The notes under the pieces: model-generated
What the model was told of the DNA's origin: nothing
What the model saw: only the letters and a program-made list of their open reading frames with translations
The model's database searches: none
In this document: one piece after another, positions 54,301 to 63,220 of the stretch
How the letters are laid out: the number at the start of each line of letters is the position of its first letter
How positions within the stretch are numbered: position 1 is the stretch's first letter
Origin: Vibrio tritonius
GTDB taxonomy: Bacteria; Pseudomonadota; Gammaproteobacteria; Enterobacterales; Vibrionaceae
Direction: 5' to 3'
NCBI RefSeq assembly: GCF_001547935.1
Contig: NZ_AP014636.1
Coordinates: forward strand, 186,001-250,000
Length of the DNA: 64,000 nucleotides
Position numbers and translations under genes: made by a program

Positions 54301-57300
54301 GAGCTAGGTGGCCACTCATTATTGTTAATGCAGGTGCAAAATGAAGTACGCTCTCGATTAAATGCTGAACTTAGTATCATCGATGTCTTTAAGCATTCGA
54401 CGTTGTCCGTGCTTGCCAAAAGGATCGACGAAAATACAAAGGCCGATAGTCAGCCTGTTATCACTTCTCGTTATAGCAATAAGGACGCCTATTCTTGTAA
54501 GGCTTCTTTTTCGCAAACTCGTTTATGGTTTTTAGATCAACTTGAGGGGAGTAATTCGCATTACAACATACCAGCGACATTAAAGGTTAAGGGTCGCTTC
54601 GATTTACTCCTAGCTCAGCAGATATTACAGCAATTGATTCACAGGCATGCCCCATTGCGAACAACTTTCTTCCTACGTGATGATGAAGTTTACCAGCAAG
54701 TAAATGCTTCCGCGGAAATTGAAATCCACACGGAAGATTTACGGAGTTTGTCTGCTGATGCACAAATGGATAGGCTGTCTGAACATATCGAAAGTGACGC
54801 GAAGGCCTCATTTAACTTGGCGAATGCGCCAATGCTGCGAGCTGCATTCTACCAGCACTCCAGTGACGAAGGGTGGTTATTGATTAATGTCCACCATATC
54901 GCTTCAGACGGTTGGTCTATGGGAATCTTACTTCGAGAGTTCATTGCTCTGTACGATTCAATGAACGAGCCTTTACCTCCTCTTCCTCTTTGTTACGGCG
55001 ACTATGCTAATTGGCAGCACGATTGGGTAAACTCATCAGAGTTTGATTCTCAGGTGGATTATTGGACAAAGCAGTTAGAGGGAGCGCCACAGGTTCATCA
55101 ATTGCCACTTGATTTCGAGCGGCCTGAAGCCCAAACATTTTCCGGGGCGGATGAGGTGTTCAGTATAGACCGGGCCTTGGTCGAAAGTTTGAGAGCGATT
55201 GGTAAACAGCATCAGGCCACGTTGTATATGGTGCTGCATGCCGCTTTTGTTTCTTTGTTAGAGCGTTACAGTGGTCAAGGTGACATTGTTGTGGGTACGC
55301 CCGTTGCTAACCGCACACAAAAAGAGTTAGAGCAATTAGTAGGATTTTTTGTCAATAGCTTGGCATTGCGTGTTAAGTGCAATAACAATGGTAACTTTGT
55401 TGACTTGCTTGCTCAAGTTCGCCAGGTCAATGTTGAAGCTCAGTCAAACAAAGACGTGCCATTTGAGCTACTGGTTAATCGTCTGAATCCGACTCGTTCG
55501 GCTCAGTACACGCCAGTCTTCCAAATTATGTTTAGTATGGATACCGAGGCATTTGAGGTTCAGTCCTCTTCTCAAACTGACTTTGAGCTGGTTAAGCAAC
55601 CGAGTGTCTCGGCGAAATTTGACCTTCTTCTTAATGCGGTCGAAAAAGAAGACGGAATAACGTTTACCTTTGAATATAACCGCGACATTTTTAAGCAAGA
55701 TACAGTAAGACTCATGAGTGAGTGCTTTACGCTTTTACTCGAGGAAGTTGCGGACAACCCATATCGTGCTTTGGGTAACATTGATTGCTTACCGAAACAT
55801 GAAAAAAAGAGACAGATCGAGAGCTTAAACCAAACTGCGTCTACTGTTGAATTGAACAGTATCTATGGTGAAATTCTAAATCGCGTTGAGCGTTCGGGTG
55901 ACAAGGTTGCAGTGGTTTGTGGTAGTCAGTCACTGACTTATCGCGAACTGGAAAGCCAAACAAATCGAATCGCAAGATTGATGTTGTCATTGGGTGTGAG
56001 ATCTGGCGAATTAGTTGGGATTTGTTTGCCTCCCTCAGTACATCTGGCGTCAGGAATGTTAGCGACGATTAAATCTCTAGCTGGCTACGTTCCAATTGAC
56101 CCAAATTATCCATCGGAGCGTATTGAATACATGCTGCGTGATAGTAAAGTTCGTACATTGATTGGCGATGAAAGTACCGTACCACTGCTTGCTGAACATG
56201 TTGATGAACTTGGGCTTAAACTGATCAACCTTTCCGATATGGATCAATTATTGGACTATGCCGAAGATAGTCTTGATTTTCCAAAGGAAGAGCAAAAGGA
56301 TAGTGTTCTGTATACTATCTATACATCAGGTTCTACAGGCAGACCTAAGGCCGCCCAAGTCAACCACAAGGGAGCGCTAAATCTCCTTGAATGGTACATA
56401 TCTCAATACGATAGGGATGAAAATAACTGTACTTTAGTTATGAGTTCAATTGCGTTCGACCTGACGCAAAAGAACATATGGTCAACATTAATGATGGGTG
56501 GCCGCCTGGTATTTAATGACCACAAACACTATGACGTGGGTGTATTGCAAACTATCATTGCGACCCAAAACGTTACGAGAGTGAACTGTGCACCAAGTGC
56601 CTTTTATCCACTGATTGACGAGCCGGAAACGTTTGGTCTACTTAACAGTCTGAAGCAGGTATACCTGGGAGGAGAGAGCGTTGTAGTGAAAAGGCTGAAG
56701 CCTTGGATGACGCAAACTGACTGTCAGGTCATAAACTCATACGGCCCCACAGAGTGTACAGATGTTGTATCAAGTAGTGTTATTCATCCTGAAGAGTTAA
56801 GCGCTCCGATTGGCCGTCCGATCCCCAATACGCAATTGTATATCTTGAGCCCGAACGGTCAGTTACTTCCGCCAGGATGTTTGGGAGAGCTTTACATTGG
56901 TGGGGTGGGTGTTGGTCCTGGTTATTTAGGTAACCCAGAACTGACAGAACAAAAGTTTGTCGATGATATTTTCTCTGCCGAACAAGGAAGGAAACTGTAT
57001 CGAACAGGAGATTTGGTCCGATACCAGAATGATGGTCAAATTCAATATGTAGGTCGAACGGATGACCAAGTAAAAGTAAGGGGCTTCCGTGTGGAGCTAG
57101 GAGAAATTGAGCAGCAGCTTACCAGCCTTGATGATATAGAGTCTGCTGCGGTAATAGCTCGATATGATAATGAACACATTCAGCTGAGTGCTTACTTTAC
57201 AACGAAGAAGCCATTGAAGTGCATGCAAACGTTCATCGTCAAGATTCAATCACACCTTAAAGGGGTGTTGCCAGAATATATGGTGCCGAGTTCATTCCTT

Positions 57301-60300
57301 GTGATGGAACAGTTGCCACTATCACCTAACGGTAAAATTGACAGAAAAGCGTTACAGGAGATAATGCCGGTCTTAAGTACTCCCGTCAGAAATCTACTTC
57401 CGGCAAGCGATACAGAAAAGCAGTTAGCCACTATCTGGTCTGAATTATTAGGCGTTGAGGTTCAGGCGATTGGCCAAAACTCTCAGTTCTTTGAGCTTGG
57501 AGGTAACTCGATTCTCATGACTCAACTTTTGGCGCGGATTCGTAAGCAATGGGGGGATGTTACGTGTTTATCTGAGTTGTTTGAACACTCTACACTGTCT
57601 GATATGGCAACATTGCTTGAAAGGTCTAGTTCACCAATCTCAGATAGTTCCTCGTTAGTGATACCTAAAAGAAGTGATACTAAAAGTTATCCTTTGACCG
57701 ACGTACAGAAAAGAATTTGGTTTCTCTCTCAGTTAAATACAACCGATCCGTCTTTCAATATTTTTGGGAGTTATCGTATTGAGGGAAGCGTGGATAAAGT
57801 GCGGTTAGAGCGAGCTATTCGAACCGTCGTGAATAGCCATCCAGTGTTAACTACAAGGTTCATTGCTGGCGATGAACCCCAGCAGTATTTCAGCGAAAGT
57901 AGCTCCATTTCATTGAAATCCATCAAACTTCAGCCAGAAAATATTGATGCCTATAAAGCCAATGAGGCAAATCATCTGTTCAATTTAACGCAAGAGCCTC
58001 TAGTTCGCATTAGCTTGTTGAGCACGCCCAATGACGTGAGTTACTTGCTGGTCAACATACACCATATAATCAGTGATGGTTGGACGTTAAGGCTGTTTAT
58101 TGACCAGCTTCGTAAGGCTTATGAAGGTGAAGCAGATGCTAGACAAGTTCGATTCGAAGACATTGATTATTGTGATTTTGCAGATTGGCAGTCTCAAAGG
58201 CTCAGTGGCGAGTACTACCAACAACTTGAAAATGCATGGCGAACAAGGTTTGACGTTCCTGTTACACCACTACATTTGCCTGCTTCTAAATTGGGACAAA
58301 TTCAGAGCTCGACCAGTGAAGAGTTAACCTATCTGTTACCAGCTGAGAAATTTAAACAGTTGACTGACTTCGCTTCATCGCAGTCAGTAACACCATTCAT
58401 CGCTATGCTAAGCGCTTATGCGACTTTACTTCATCGTCACTCAGCTCAGGATGATCTAGTCATCGGTATGCCTGTAGCTGGTCGTCAATATCAGCAAACA
58501 GAACAGATGATGGGTTGTTTCATTAATGTATTACCAATTAGGCTTAAATTTAAGGAAAATCAGTCATTTGATGAATTTTTGCAAGAAGTGAAAACGGTGT
58601 GTCTCGACGCTTTGGAACATCAAGATATGCCATTTGAGCGGATTGTTGAATTGGCCAACCCTGAGCGTCAGCTTCATCGTAGTCCTCTATTCGATGTTAT
58701 GTTGAATTGGAATGAAGCCATTGAAGAAGAAATTCATGTCGGTGAAATGACGCTTAAGGAAGACAAAGTCCAGGTGGCGTCCGCTAAATACCCAATGACA
58801 CTGTATGTTGATGAACTTAAAGATGCAGCAAACCTGCGTTGGCACTTTCAATCAGATGTCATACCTTCTGGGTATGTTACCGAGATGACCCATCAACTGG
58901 TCTCTATTCTGGATCAGGTCGTTGTTGACCCAATGACATCTTTGCAGGCTCTGAGCCTTACTACGGCGGCTGACAATGGGTGCGAACGCATTGAGCAAGC
59001 ACCACTGCTTATCGAACAGTTTACAGATATAGTCAGTCGTTTACCTGAATCCCCTGCCGTAATGACAGTAGAACAAACGTTTAGCTATAAAGAGCTGTTT
59101 GATAATGCGAAAGGAATGGCTGTCGCGCTAGAGGAGGCCGGTATTTCTCAAGGGGACGTAGTAGCTATTGCAGGTGAACGCAGTTTTGGGTTTATCTCTG
59201 CTATGCTATCGGTGGCCTTACGAGGAGGTGTGATGATGCCCCTTGACTCGAGTATGGCGCAAGAGCGATTAGAGAACAATCTCACAATGGCGCAACCTAA
59301 GCTTTGCGTATGGGTAGGGAGTGAGAGAGCACCGAAAGCACTGACTGCCGTGAAAGGTATCCAGGTTAGTGCCAATGAAATCGCTGCTGAGAATAAAACA
59401 CTAGGTCAACAACCTGGCCTGAATGTTCAGTTTGATGATAGTGCCTACATTTTCTTTACGTCAGGTACAACTGGACGGCCAAAAGGTATATTGGGTCGTC
59501 AGGGAAGTTTGGCAAATTTCCTTCGTTGGCAGAGAACCCAATTTAACGTTATGCCAGGTTCAAGGGCTGCACATTTAACTGGATATGGATTTGATGTCGT
59601 TCTTCGCGATATCTTTTTACCTCTGACAAGTGGGGGGGTGGTGTGTATTCCACCATCAGAAGTATTGTTGTCAGCGGAACCACTGTTTAAATGGATGCGT
59701 CAACAGAAAGTTGAATATTTTCATACGGTGCCTAGTATCGCTAAATACTGGCTGAGCCGTCAGAATACTGACCTCAACCTCCCTTCTTTACAAAGGGTTT
59801 TCTTTGCAGGGGAGCCTTTGACGGTGAAATTAATCGAGAGATGGCAGCAATGTGTTCACCCATCGGCCTCGATTACAAACCTATATGGCCCTACAGAAAC
59901 GACGATGGCTAAATTCTCGTTTGATTATGTCAGTAAGCCGATGCATCCATCGATACTTCCTGTGGGTAAGCCTATTCCAGGAACGTCATATAAGATAGTG
60001 AATACAGCGGGGACACTCTGTGGCATTGGTGAAGTCGGTGAAGTTCAGATTGAGACTCCTGATGCATCTAAGGGCTATATTGGACAAGGCTACAGTCATC
60101 CGTTTGTTGATAAAACACCAGTGTTCGGAGAGAGGTGGATTCAATATAATACGGGCGATCTTGGTTACGTTGATTTTGATGGTCAGCTTAACTTGGTGGG
60201 GCGGAAAGATGATCAAATCAAGATACGCGGAGTTAGAATTGAGCTAGCTGAGGTGCAGAAAGTAATAGCTGAGTACCCTGAAGTTAGCGATGCTGTAGTG

Positions 60301-60891
60301 CTACCGTATGCAAACGGCAGTGAGGGAAAAGAACTTGTTGCTTATGTAGCTATCGCAGCAGGTCGAATGGATGCTACTTCAGTTCAAGAAAATATCCTTA
60401 ATCATGCTCGATTAAAACTCGATCCAGCGATGCTACCGACCCAGGTTGTCCCTCTTACATCTCTTCCGTTAACGAGTAACGGAAAGGTCGATCGTAAAGC
60501 ACTACCAGATCCATCTAAGTTTAAGCCAAAGACTACGCAACAGAGGTTAGTTCCACCAAAGCAAGGTATTGAAACTGAGCTTAAAAAAATCTGGGCAAAA
60601 GCATTAGGGCACGGAGAGTTTGGTAGGGAAGATCGCTTCTTTGATATTGGAGGACACTCTTTATTGCTAATGGAAGTAAAAAGTGATGTTGGAAGTACTC
60701 TGGGGTGCACTTTACCTTTGGTTGATTACTTCAAATACCCAACGATCGCGACTTTAGCTCAGATCATTGAAAAGGAAAGAGATCAGAGCAAGCGGTCAAC
60801 CGATGAGAAAGTGTCAACAACTGCATCTTCAAGAGCTGAGCTTAGAAAGCTGATGATGAGAAGAAGGCGTCAGCCTGACCAGGCGATATAA
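51388..60891 (+). CDS. Giant NRPS, C-A-T-C-A-T-C-A-T
   Basis: 3167 aa from the ATG at 51388 (MNELSTLSPIQKD); a longer frame from a TTG at 51313 would run through the hairpins. C1 HHIVMDG (His121-Asp126) is a divergent C domain. A1 has TSGSTGNPKG near 577 and T1 Ser977; C2 HHIASDG at 1169; A2 near 1647 and T2 Ser2041; C3 HHIISDG at 2225; A3 near 2690 and T3 Ser3091. No E, MT or TE domain. Codes read by eye: A1 D-V-W-H-I-S-L-I-D-K, which is serine; A2 D-L-K-N-Y-G-S-D-V-K and A3 D-V-R-H-F-A-L-M-A-K, not assigned. A basic tail (RRRRQPDQAI) ends the chain. With a C domain first, it probably starts by acylating serine. Confidence 0.95.
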   Translation: MNELSTLSPIQKDIYLDEKSGSKQNYSVGLHCRIDKEFTPEGINQALEKLESILASYFEPVWCAEKQDKPPFPCYEYFIHTADSDNFIDSLTEPPFDFSQQLLRVYFIHQRDHNELVVLSHHIVMDGESIATLCAEILRIAKSPQTEASSITLHESSESDLLCSGFDNPKVIDYWKENVCVSESIVDELDHSNASDTQLIRSSIRSEQQVSALCRQLRVTEPFLFKCLFGLALSELYSIEGSLLINEVVNYRTSSMRGKLGCYSGITPFILPPPIQTHLALEWFNQAKDSQRNRKGMEKISQFQSSRIGLNQNGIRAIYNFHSYSQQILSGDVALIDSVTSENPRAIQFYLYHDNSTRYVLCSHPQGKAFAKSIIETVNVLLEQLIHDVNQPLCKLNIIGAPDCHTLDALNETDKDFDEVSTLTQLFDLQVKKTPHSVAVADHNAEFTFTELKQRVDAFASYLVRQGVRPGDRVGIFLDRSVHMLIGVLGIVKSGAAYVPLDTDYPDSRLTYIIEDAAISNLVVDKKNCDTAKSWGAVSDDKLFIIDDESMLKVLEEELVQTEALDSRQDSDNTAYVIYTSGSTGNPKGVMLAHKGVVNRLAWMQDYFKLDPNDTILQKTPFGFDVSVWELFWGPIVGVRTFFAKSGGHKDPNYLAEVVEQEQVTTIHFVPSMLQLFLQCENITRSHSLRHIICSGEALGADTYNQAIQLIPQANVINLYGPTEASIDVTCWQGEPGKEYTRIPIGRAIDNTQCHVLSRYKKRLPYGFAGELYLGGVQLAQGYLGKPDLTADKFVSDFIRCEGENRLYRTGDLVRYGLDGNIDYLGRIDDQVKIRGLRIELGEIEQQIIGHSDVSNAVVVAKDDHHGQKILLAYFTSKNDTDEVTIVNDVKAHLKRVLPDYMLPSGYLNVPAIPLSPNGKVNRRALPDFDLAYVEGEYQSPQTETETALCEIWASLLGLEPQQVGRNANFFELGGHSLLLMQVQNEVRSRLNAELSIIDVFKHSTLSVLAKRIDENTKADSQPVITSRYSNKDAYSCKASFSQTRLWFLDQLEGSNSHYNIPATLKVKGRFDLLLAQQILQQLIHRHAPLRTTFFLRDDEVYQQVNASAEIEIHTEDLRSLSADAQMDRLSEHIESDAKASFNLANAPMLRAAFYQHSSDEGWLLINVHHIASDGWSMGILLREFIALYDSMNEPLPPLPLCYGDYANWQHDWVNSSEFDSQVDYWTKQLEGAPQVHQLPLDFERPEAQTFSGADEVFSIDRALVESLRAIGKQHQATLYMVLHAAFVSLLERYSGQGDIVVGTPVANRTQKELEQLVGFFVNSLALRVKCNNNGNFVDLLAQVRQVNVEAQSNKDVPFELLVNRLNPTRSAQYTPVFQIMFSMDTEAFEVQSSSQTDFELVKQPSVSAKFDLLLNAVEKEDGITFTFEYNRDIFKQDTVRLMSECFTLLLEEVADNPYRALGNIDCLPKHEKKRQIESLNQTASTVELNSIYGEILNRVERSGDKVAVVCGSQSLTYRELESQTNRIARLMLSLGVRSGELVGICLPPSVHLASGMLATIKSLAGYVPIDPNYPSERIEYMLRDSKVRTLIGDESTVPLLAEHVDELGLKLINLSDMDQLLDYAEDSLDFPKEEQKDSVLYTIYTSGSTGRPKAAQVNHKGALNLLEWYISQYDRDENNCTLVMSSIAFDLTQKNIWSTLMMGGRLVFNDHKHYDVGVLQTIIATQNVTRVNCAPSAFYPLIDEPETFGLLNSLKQVYLGGESVVVKRLKPWMTQTDCQVINSYGPTECTDVVSSSVIHPEELSAPIGRPIPNTQLYILSPNGQLLPPGCLGELYIGGVGVGPGYLGNPELTEQKFVDDIFSAEQGRKLYRTGDLVRYQNDGQIQYVGRTDDQVKVRGFRVELGEIEQQLTSLDDIESAAVIARYDNEHIQLSAYFTTKKPLKCMQTFIVKIQSHLKGVLPEYMVPSSFLVMEQLPLSPNGKIDRKALQEIMPVLSTPVRNLLPASDTEKQLATIWSELLGVEVQAIGQNSQFFELGGNSILMTQLLARIRKQWGDVTCLSELFEHSTLSDMATLLERSSSPISDSSSLVIPKRSDTKSYPLTDVQKRIWFLSQLNTTDPSFNIFGSYRIEGSVDKVRLERAIRTVVNSHPVLTTRFIAGDEPQQYFSESSSISLKSIKLQPENIDAYKANEANHLFNLTQEPLVRISLLSTPNDVSYLLVNIHHIISDGWTLRLFIDQLRKAYEGEADARQVRFEDIDYCDFADWQSQRLSGEYYQQLENAWRTRFDVPVTPLHLPASKLGQIQSSTSEELTYLLPAEKFKQLTDFASSQSVTPFIAMLSAYATLLHRHSAQDDLVIGMPVAGRQYQQTEQMMGCFINVLPIRLKFKENQSFDEFLQEVKTVCLDALEHQDMPFERIVELANPERQLHRSPLFDVMLNWNEAIEEEIHVGEMTLKEDKVQVASAKYPMTLYVDELKDAANLRWHFQSDVIPSGYVTEMTHQLVSILDQVVVDPMTSLQALSLTTAADNGCERIEQAPLLIEQFTDIVSRLPESPAVMTVEQTFSYKELFDNAKGMAVALEEAGISQGDVVAIAGERSFGFISAMLSVALRGGVMMPLDSSMAQERLENNLTMAQPKLCVWVGSERAPKALTAVKGIQVSANEIAAENKTLGQQPGLNVQFDDSAYIFFTSGTTGRPKGILGRQGSLANFLRWQRTQFNVMPGSRAAHLTGYGFDVVLRDIFLPLTSGGVVCIPPSEVLLSAEPLFKWMRQQKVEYFHTVPSIAKYWLSRQNTDLNLPSLQRVFFAGEPLTVKLIERWQQCVHPSASITNLYGPTETTMAKFSFDYVSKPMHPSILPVGKPIPGTSYKIVNTAGTLCGIGEVGEVQIETPDASKGYIGQGYSHPFVDKTPVFGERWIQYNTGDLGYVDFDGQLNLVGRKDDQIKIRGVRIELAEVQKVIAEYPEVSDAVVLPYANGSEGKELVAYVAIAAGRMDATSVQENILNHARLKLDPAMLPTQVVPLTSLPLTSNGKVDRKALPDPSKFKPKTTQQRLVPPKQGIETELKKIWAKALGHGEFGREDRFFDIGGHSLLLMEVKSDVGSTLGCTLPLVDYFKYPTIATLAQIIEKERDQSKRSTDEKVSTTASSRAELRKLMMRRRRQPDQAI

Positions 60892-60910
60892 ATATAAGGA
60901 TATACATAGG

Positions 60911-61774
60911 ATGAGGGTACTGCACTTAAAGAAGTGGTTGTATGTTTTGGGCGCAACTATTGTAATTTTATTGGGTTTAAAAGTGGCGTTTTACGAACTT
61001 GTTAACCAAACGTTGTTACAGAATTCGCGTCAGGTCTCAACCACGCCTTTAGATAAGGGGCTTGAGTTCGAGTCGGGCTATGCGGTTGGTACTTCAGGAA
61101 ATCGCGTCCACTATTGGTGGGTTCCAGCGCAGAATGATGGAGCGAGCAGCCAATCTAGTGTTTTGATTTTTCATGGACAAGGAGAAACAATTGATAATTG
61201 GCTTGGTACCATTGATGAGCTTGTCAAAAATCAGTTTAATGTGATGATTTTTGATTACTCGGGTTATGGAATGAGTGACCCTACCGATGACATTCGTTCA
61301 TGGCCAACAGATGTGGCTGCAATTGCCAAAGAGTTCTCAAATAGAGCGCAAGGTTCACAGTTTGTTATTGGCTTTTCCTTGGGAGGAGCCGTTCTGCTGG
61401 ATAACCTTAAGGTAATGCCGCCAAAGGTATGTTCGATGGCCATTGTGTCAACGTTTGCTTCATTGAAGAAAATGGTTATTGAAAAGTACGCTGTGTTGGA
61501 ATATTTGAGTTTTTTATTGCCGGATGATTACTACTCTGTGGGAAAGGTTGGGGAACTTAACGTTCCGACCATGTTGTTACAAGTGTCTGGCGATGAAGTC
61601 GTGAGTGAACAGCATTATCATGCTCTGTCCGCAGCCGGCCAAAACTTACTTCATCCAGTTCTTCTAAAAGGCACGTTTAAACACAATGATTTTTGGCGAT
61701 CACCAAAATCAGCTCCACTTCAAGAAGTGATTGGCTGGTTTTCTGAAAACCGTTGTAATGATATGAGGACATGA
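60911..61774 (+). CDS. Membrane-anchored alpha/beta hydrolase
   Basis: 287 aa. One N-terminal membrane helix (about residues 8-27) then an alpha/beta-hydrolase domain: oxyanion region FHGQGETIDNW, nucleophile GFSLGGAV (Ser near 156), acid Asp in VSGDEVV and His in FKHNDF near the end. The catalytic part is probably periplasmic, as in YfhR/Abhd-type proteins. In this operon it could mature, deacylate or hydrolyse the exported product, for example in a prodrug scheme, but that is only inference. ATG behind AAGGATATACATAGG. It starts 19 nt after the giant NRPS and ends 1 nt before the thioesterase. Confidence 0.85.
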   Translation: MRVLHLKKWLYVLGATIVILLGLKVAFYELVNQTLLQNSRQVSTTPLDKGLEFESGYAVGTSGNRVHYWWVPAQNDGASSQSSVLIFHGQGETIDNWLGTIDELVKNQFNVMIFDYSGYGMSDPTDDIRSWPTDVAAIAKEFSNRAQGSQFVIGFSLGGAVLLDNLKVMPPKVCSMAIVSTFASLKKMVIEKYAVLEYLSFLLPDDYYSVGKVGELNVPTMLLQVSGDEVVSEQHYHALSAAGQNLLHPVLLKGTFKHNDFWRSPKSAPLQEVIGWFSENRCNDMRT

Positions 61775-61775
61775 A

Positions 61776-62540
61776 ATGGAAGTATTGAAAAGTAGCGCTG
61801 TTTGCTATGTTCGAAAAAACCCATCGGCAACGTTTCGCTTGATATGTTTTAGTTATGCAGGCGGAAGCGCTGGGGTTTACCAGCAATACCATAACCTGCT
61901 TCATCCATGTCTGGAAATTGTTGCTATTCAGTTGCCAGGGCGTGCTTCGCGATTGCGTGAGAAATTACTGGAAGACTGGTCTGAGATGAGAGCTCTTATT
62001 CAAAAAGAGTTGGCCTCATTGTCTAACATGCCTTACATCTTGTTTGGTCATAGTTTTGGCACTCGGTTGGTGGCTGAGTACGCAAAACATCAGTCAGAGC
62101 TGGGGAATCCTCCCCAGCATATTTTTTGTTCAGGTGCCAGAGCATTGCATATAAGAAACGGTTTACCTCCAATTCACCAGCTTTGTGATGATGAGTTTTT
62201 AGAAAAGCTGGTACAAATGGGGGGGACACCGCGTGAAGTGGTAGAAAACAAGCAACTTATGTCTTTATTGATTCCAATGCTTCGAGCTGATTTCGGTTTG
62301 TCACATTCACATAGCTTTCCTATAGCTAGTCACTTTGACTGCCCTGCGACAATTATTTATGGCGATAAGGACGAACGAACTACATATAAAACAGTTCAGG
62401 CTTGGCAGACGTACTTTTCCAAAGACATTAAAACTCAGTGTATAGAAGGAGAGCACTTTTACATAAACGAGAACAAGGAAGCAGTTGCCAGAGAAATAAA
62501 TCAAGTTGTCGAAGGCTTGTTAATGGAAATAACAGAATAG
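61776..62540 (+). CDS. Type II thioesterase (GrsT-like)
   Basis: 254 aa. LICFSYAGGSAGVYQQYHNLL and IQLPGRASRLREK at the start, nucleophile GHSFGT (Ser near 93), acid Asp in IIYGDKDE and His in GEHFYIN. This is the stand-alone thioesterase of NRPS/PKS clusters; it removes stalled or wrong acyl groups from carrier domains. ATG follows the previous stop by 1 nt, so it is translationally coupled. Confidence 0.95.
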   Translation: MEVLKSSAVCYVRKNPSATFRLICFSYAGGSAGVYQQYHNLLHPCLEIVAIQLPGRASRLREKLLEDWSEMRALIQKELASLSNMPYILFGHSFGTRLVAEYAKHQSELGNPPQHIFCSGARALHIRNGLPPIHQLCDDEFLEKLVQMGGTPREVVENKQLMSLLIPMLRADFGLSHSHSFPIASHFDCPATIIYGDKDERTTYKTVQAWQTYFSKDIKTQCIEGEHFYINENKEAVAREINQVVEGLLMEITE

Positions 62541-62550
62541 AGAGAAAGTC

Positions 62551-63090
62551 ATGATTGATATAAAAACGATTACAGCATCTGAAATAGACTCACGCTTTGG
62601 TGATTTATGCACCTTACTCATTGATTGTGTCGAGGATGGTGCATCTATAGGTTTTTTACCACCGTTATTGGAAAGTGATGCGAAGCAATATTGGAAAAAA
62701 GTTAAAGAGTGTGTGAAAAATAACACGGCCCATTTACATATTGCTCTTTTCAATGGTCAATTAGTTGGTTGTGTTTTACTGAGTTGTTCAGGGAAGGCAA
62801 ATGGTCTTCATAGAGCAGAAATCGAAAAAATGATGGTGTCACCAACTGCAAGAAGGCGTGGTATAGCCTCAAGTTTACTGGATCAAGCTGAATCTTTGGC
62901 CTTAAATCTAGGCTTAAAACTTTTAGTGCTTGATACAAGAGAGAATGACGTCTCTGAAGCGTTGTATCAAAAGCATGCTTTTGTAAAGGTAGGCGTTATT
63001 CCTCAGTTTGCTTTGAGCTCACAAGGAGATCTTGCGGGTACAAGTATTTATTATAAGTTGATAGAAGCTCGCTCTTTATTTGTAGATTGA
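62551..63090 (+). CDS. GNAT-family N-acetyltransferase
   Basis: 179 aa. GNAT fold: GQLVGCVLLSCSGKANG (strands 2-3), HRAEIEKMMVSPTARRRGIASSLL with the acetyl-CoA loop RRRGIA (motif A), then VLDTRENDVSEALYQKHAFVKVG (motif B). It acetylates a small amine, as judged by similarity to PA4866/Nat-type members. In a biosynthetic operon it may be a tailoring step or self-protection by acetylating the product. It is 10 nt after the thioesterase and the last tightly spaced gene. Confidence 0.88.
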   Translation: MIDIKTITASEIDSRFGDLCTLLIDCVEDGASIGFLPPLLESDAKQYWKKVKECVKNNTAHLHIALFNGQLVGCVLLSCSGKANGLHRAEIEKMMVSPTARRRGIASSLLDQAESLALNLGLKLLVLDTRENDVSEALYQKHAFVKVGVIPQFALSSQGDLAGTSIYYKLIEARSLFVD

Positions 63091-63139
63091 TTATAGCTTA
63101 CAGATGTAACTTGCTGTAAATATACACACAAGCCGAAGT

Positions 63140-63164
63140 ATTGTTAGATATTTCTGTTAACAAT
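63140..63164. other. Inverted repeat before the PPTase gene
   Basis: ATTGTTA (63140-63146) and TAACAAT (63158-63164) are perfect arms with an 11-nt centre, in the 130-nt gap between the GNAT and PPTase genes. It could be an operator or a weak 3' structure. No T-run follows. Confidence 0.35.
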
Positions 63165-63220
63165 GCTGATTAGCAGTGCTAAATCAATTAATAATTTCTT
63201 TGTGGATATTGGTATACAAA

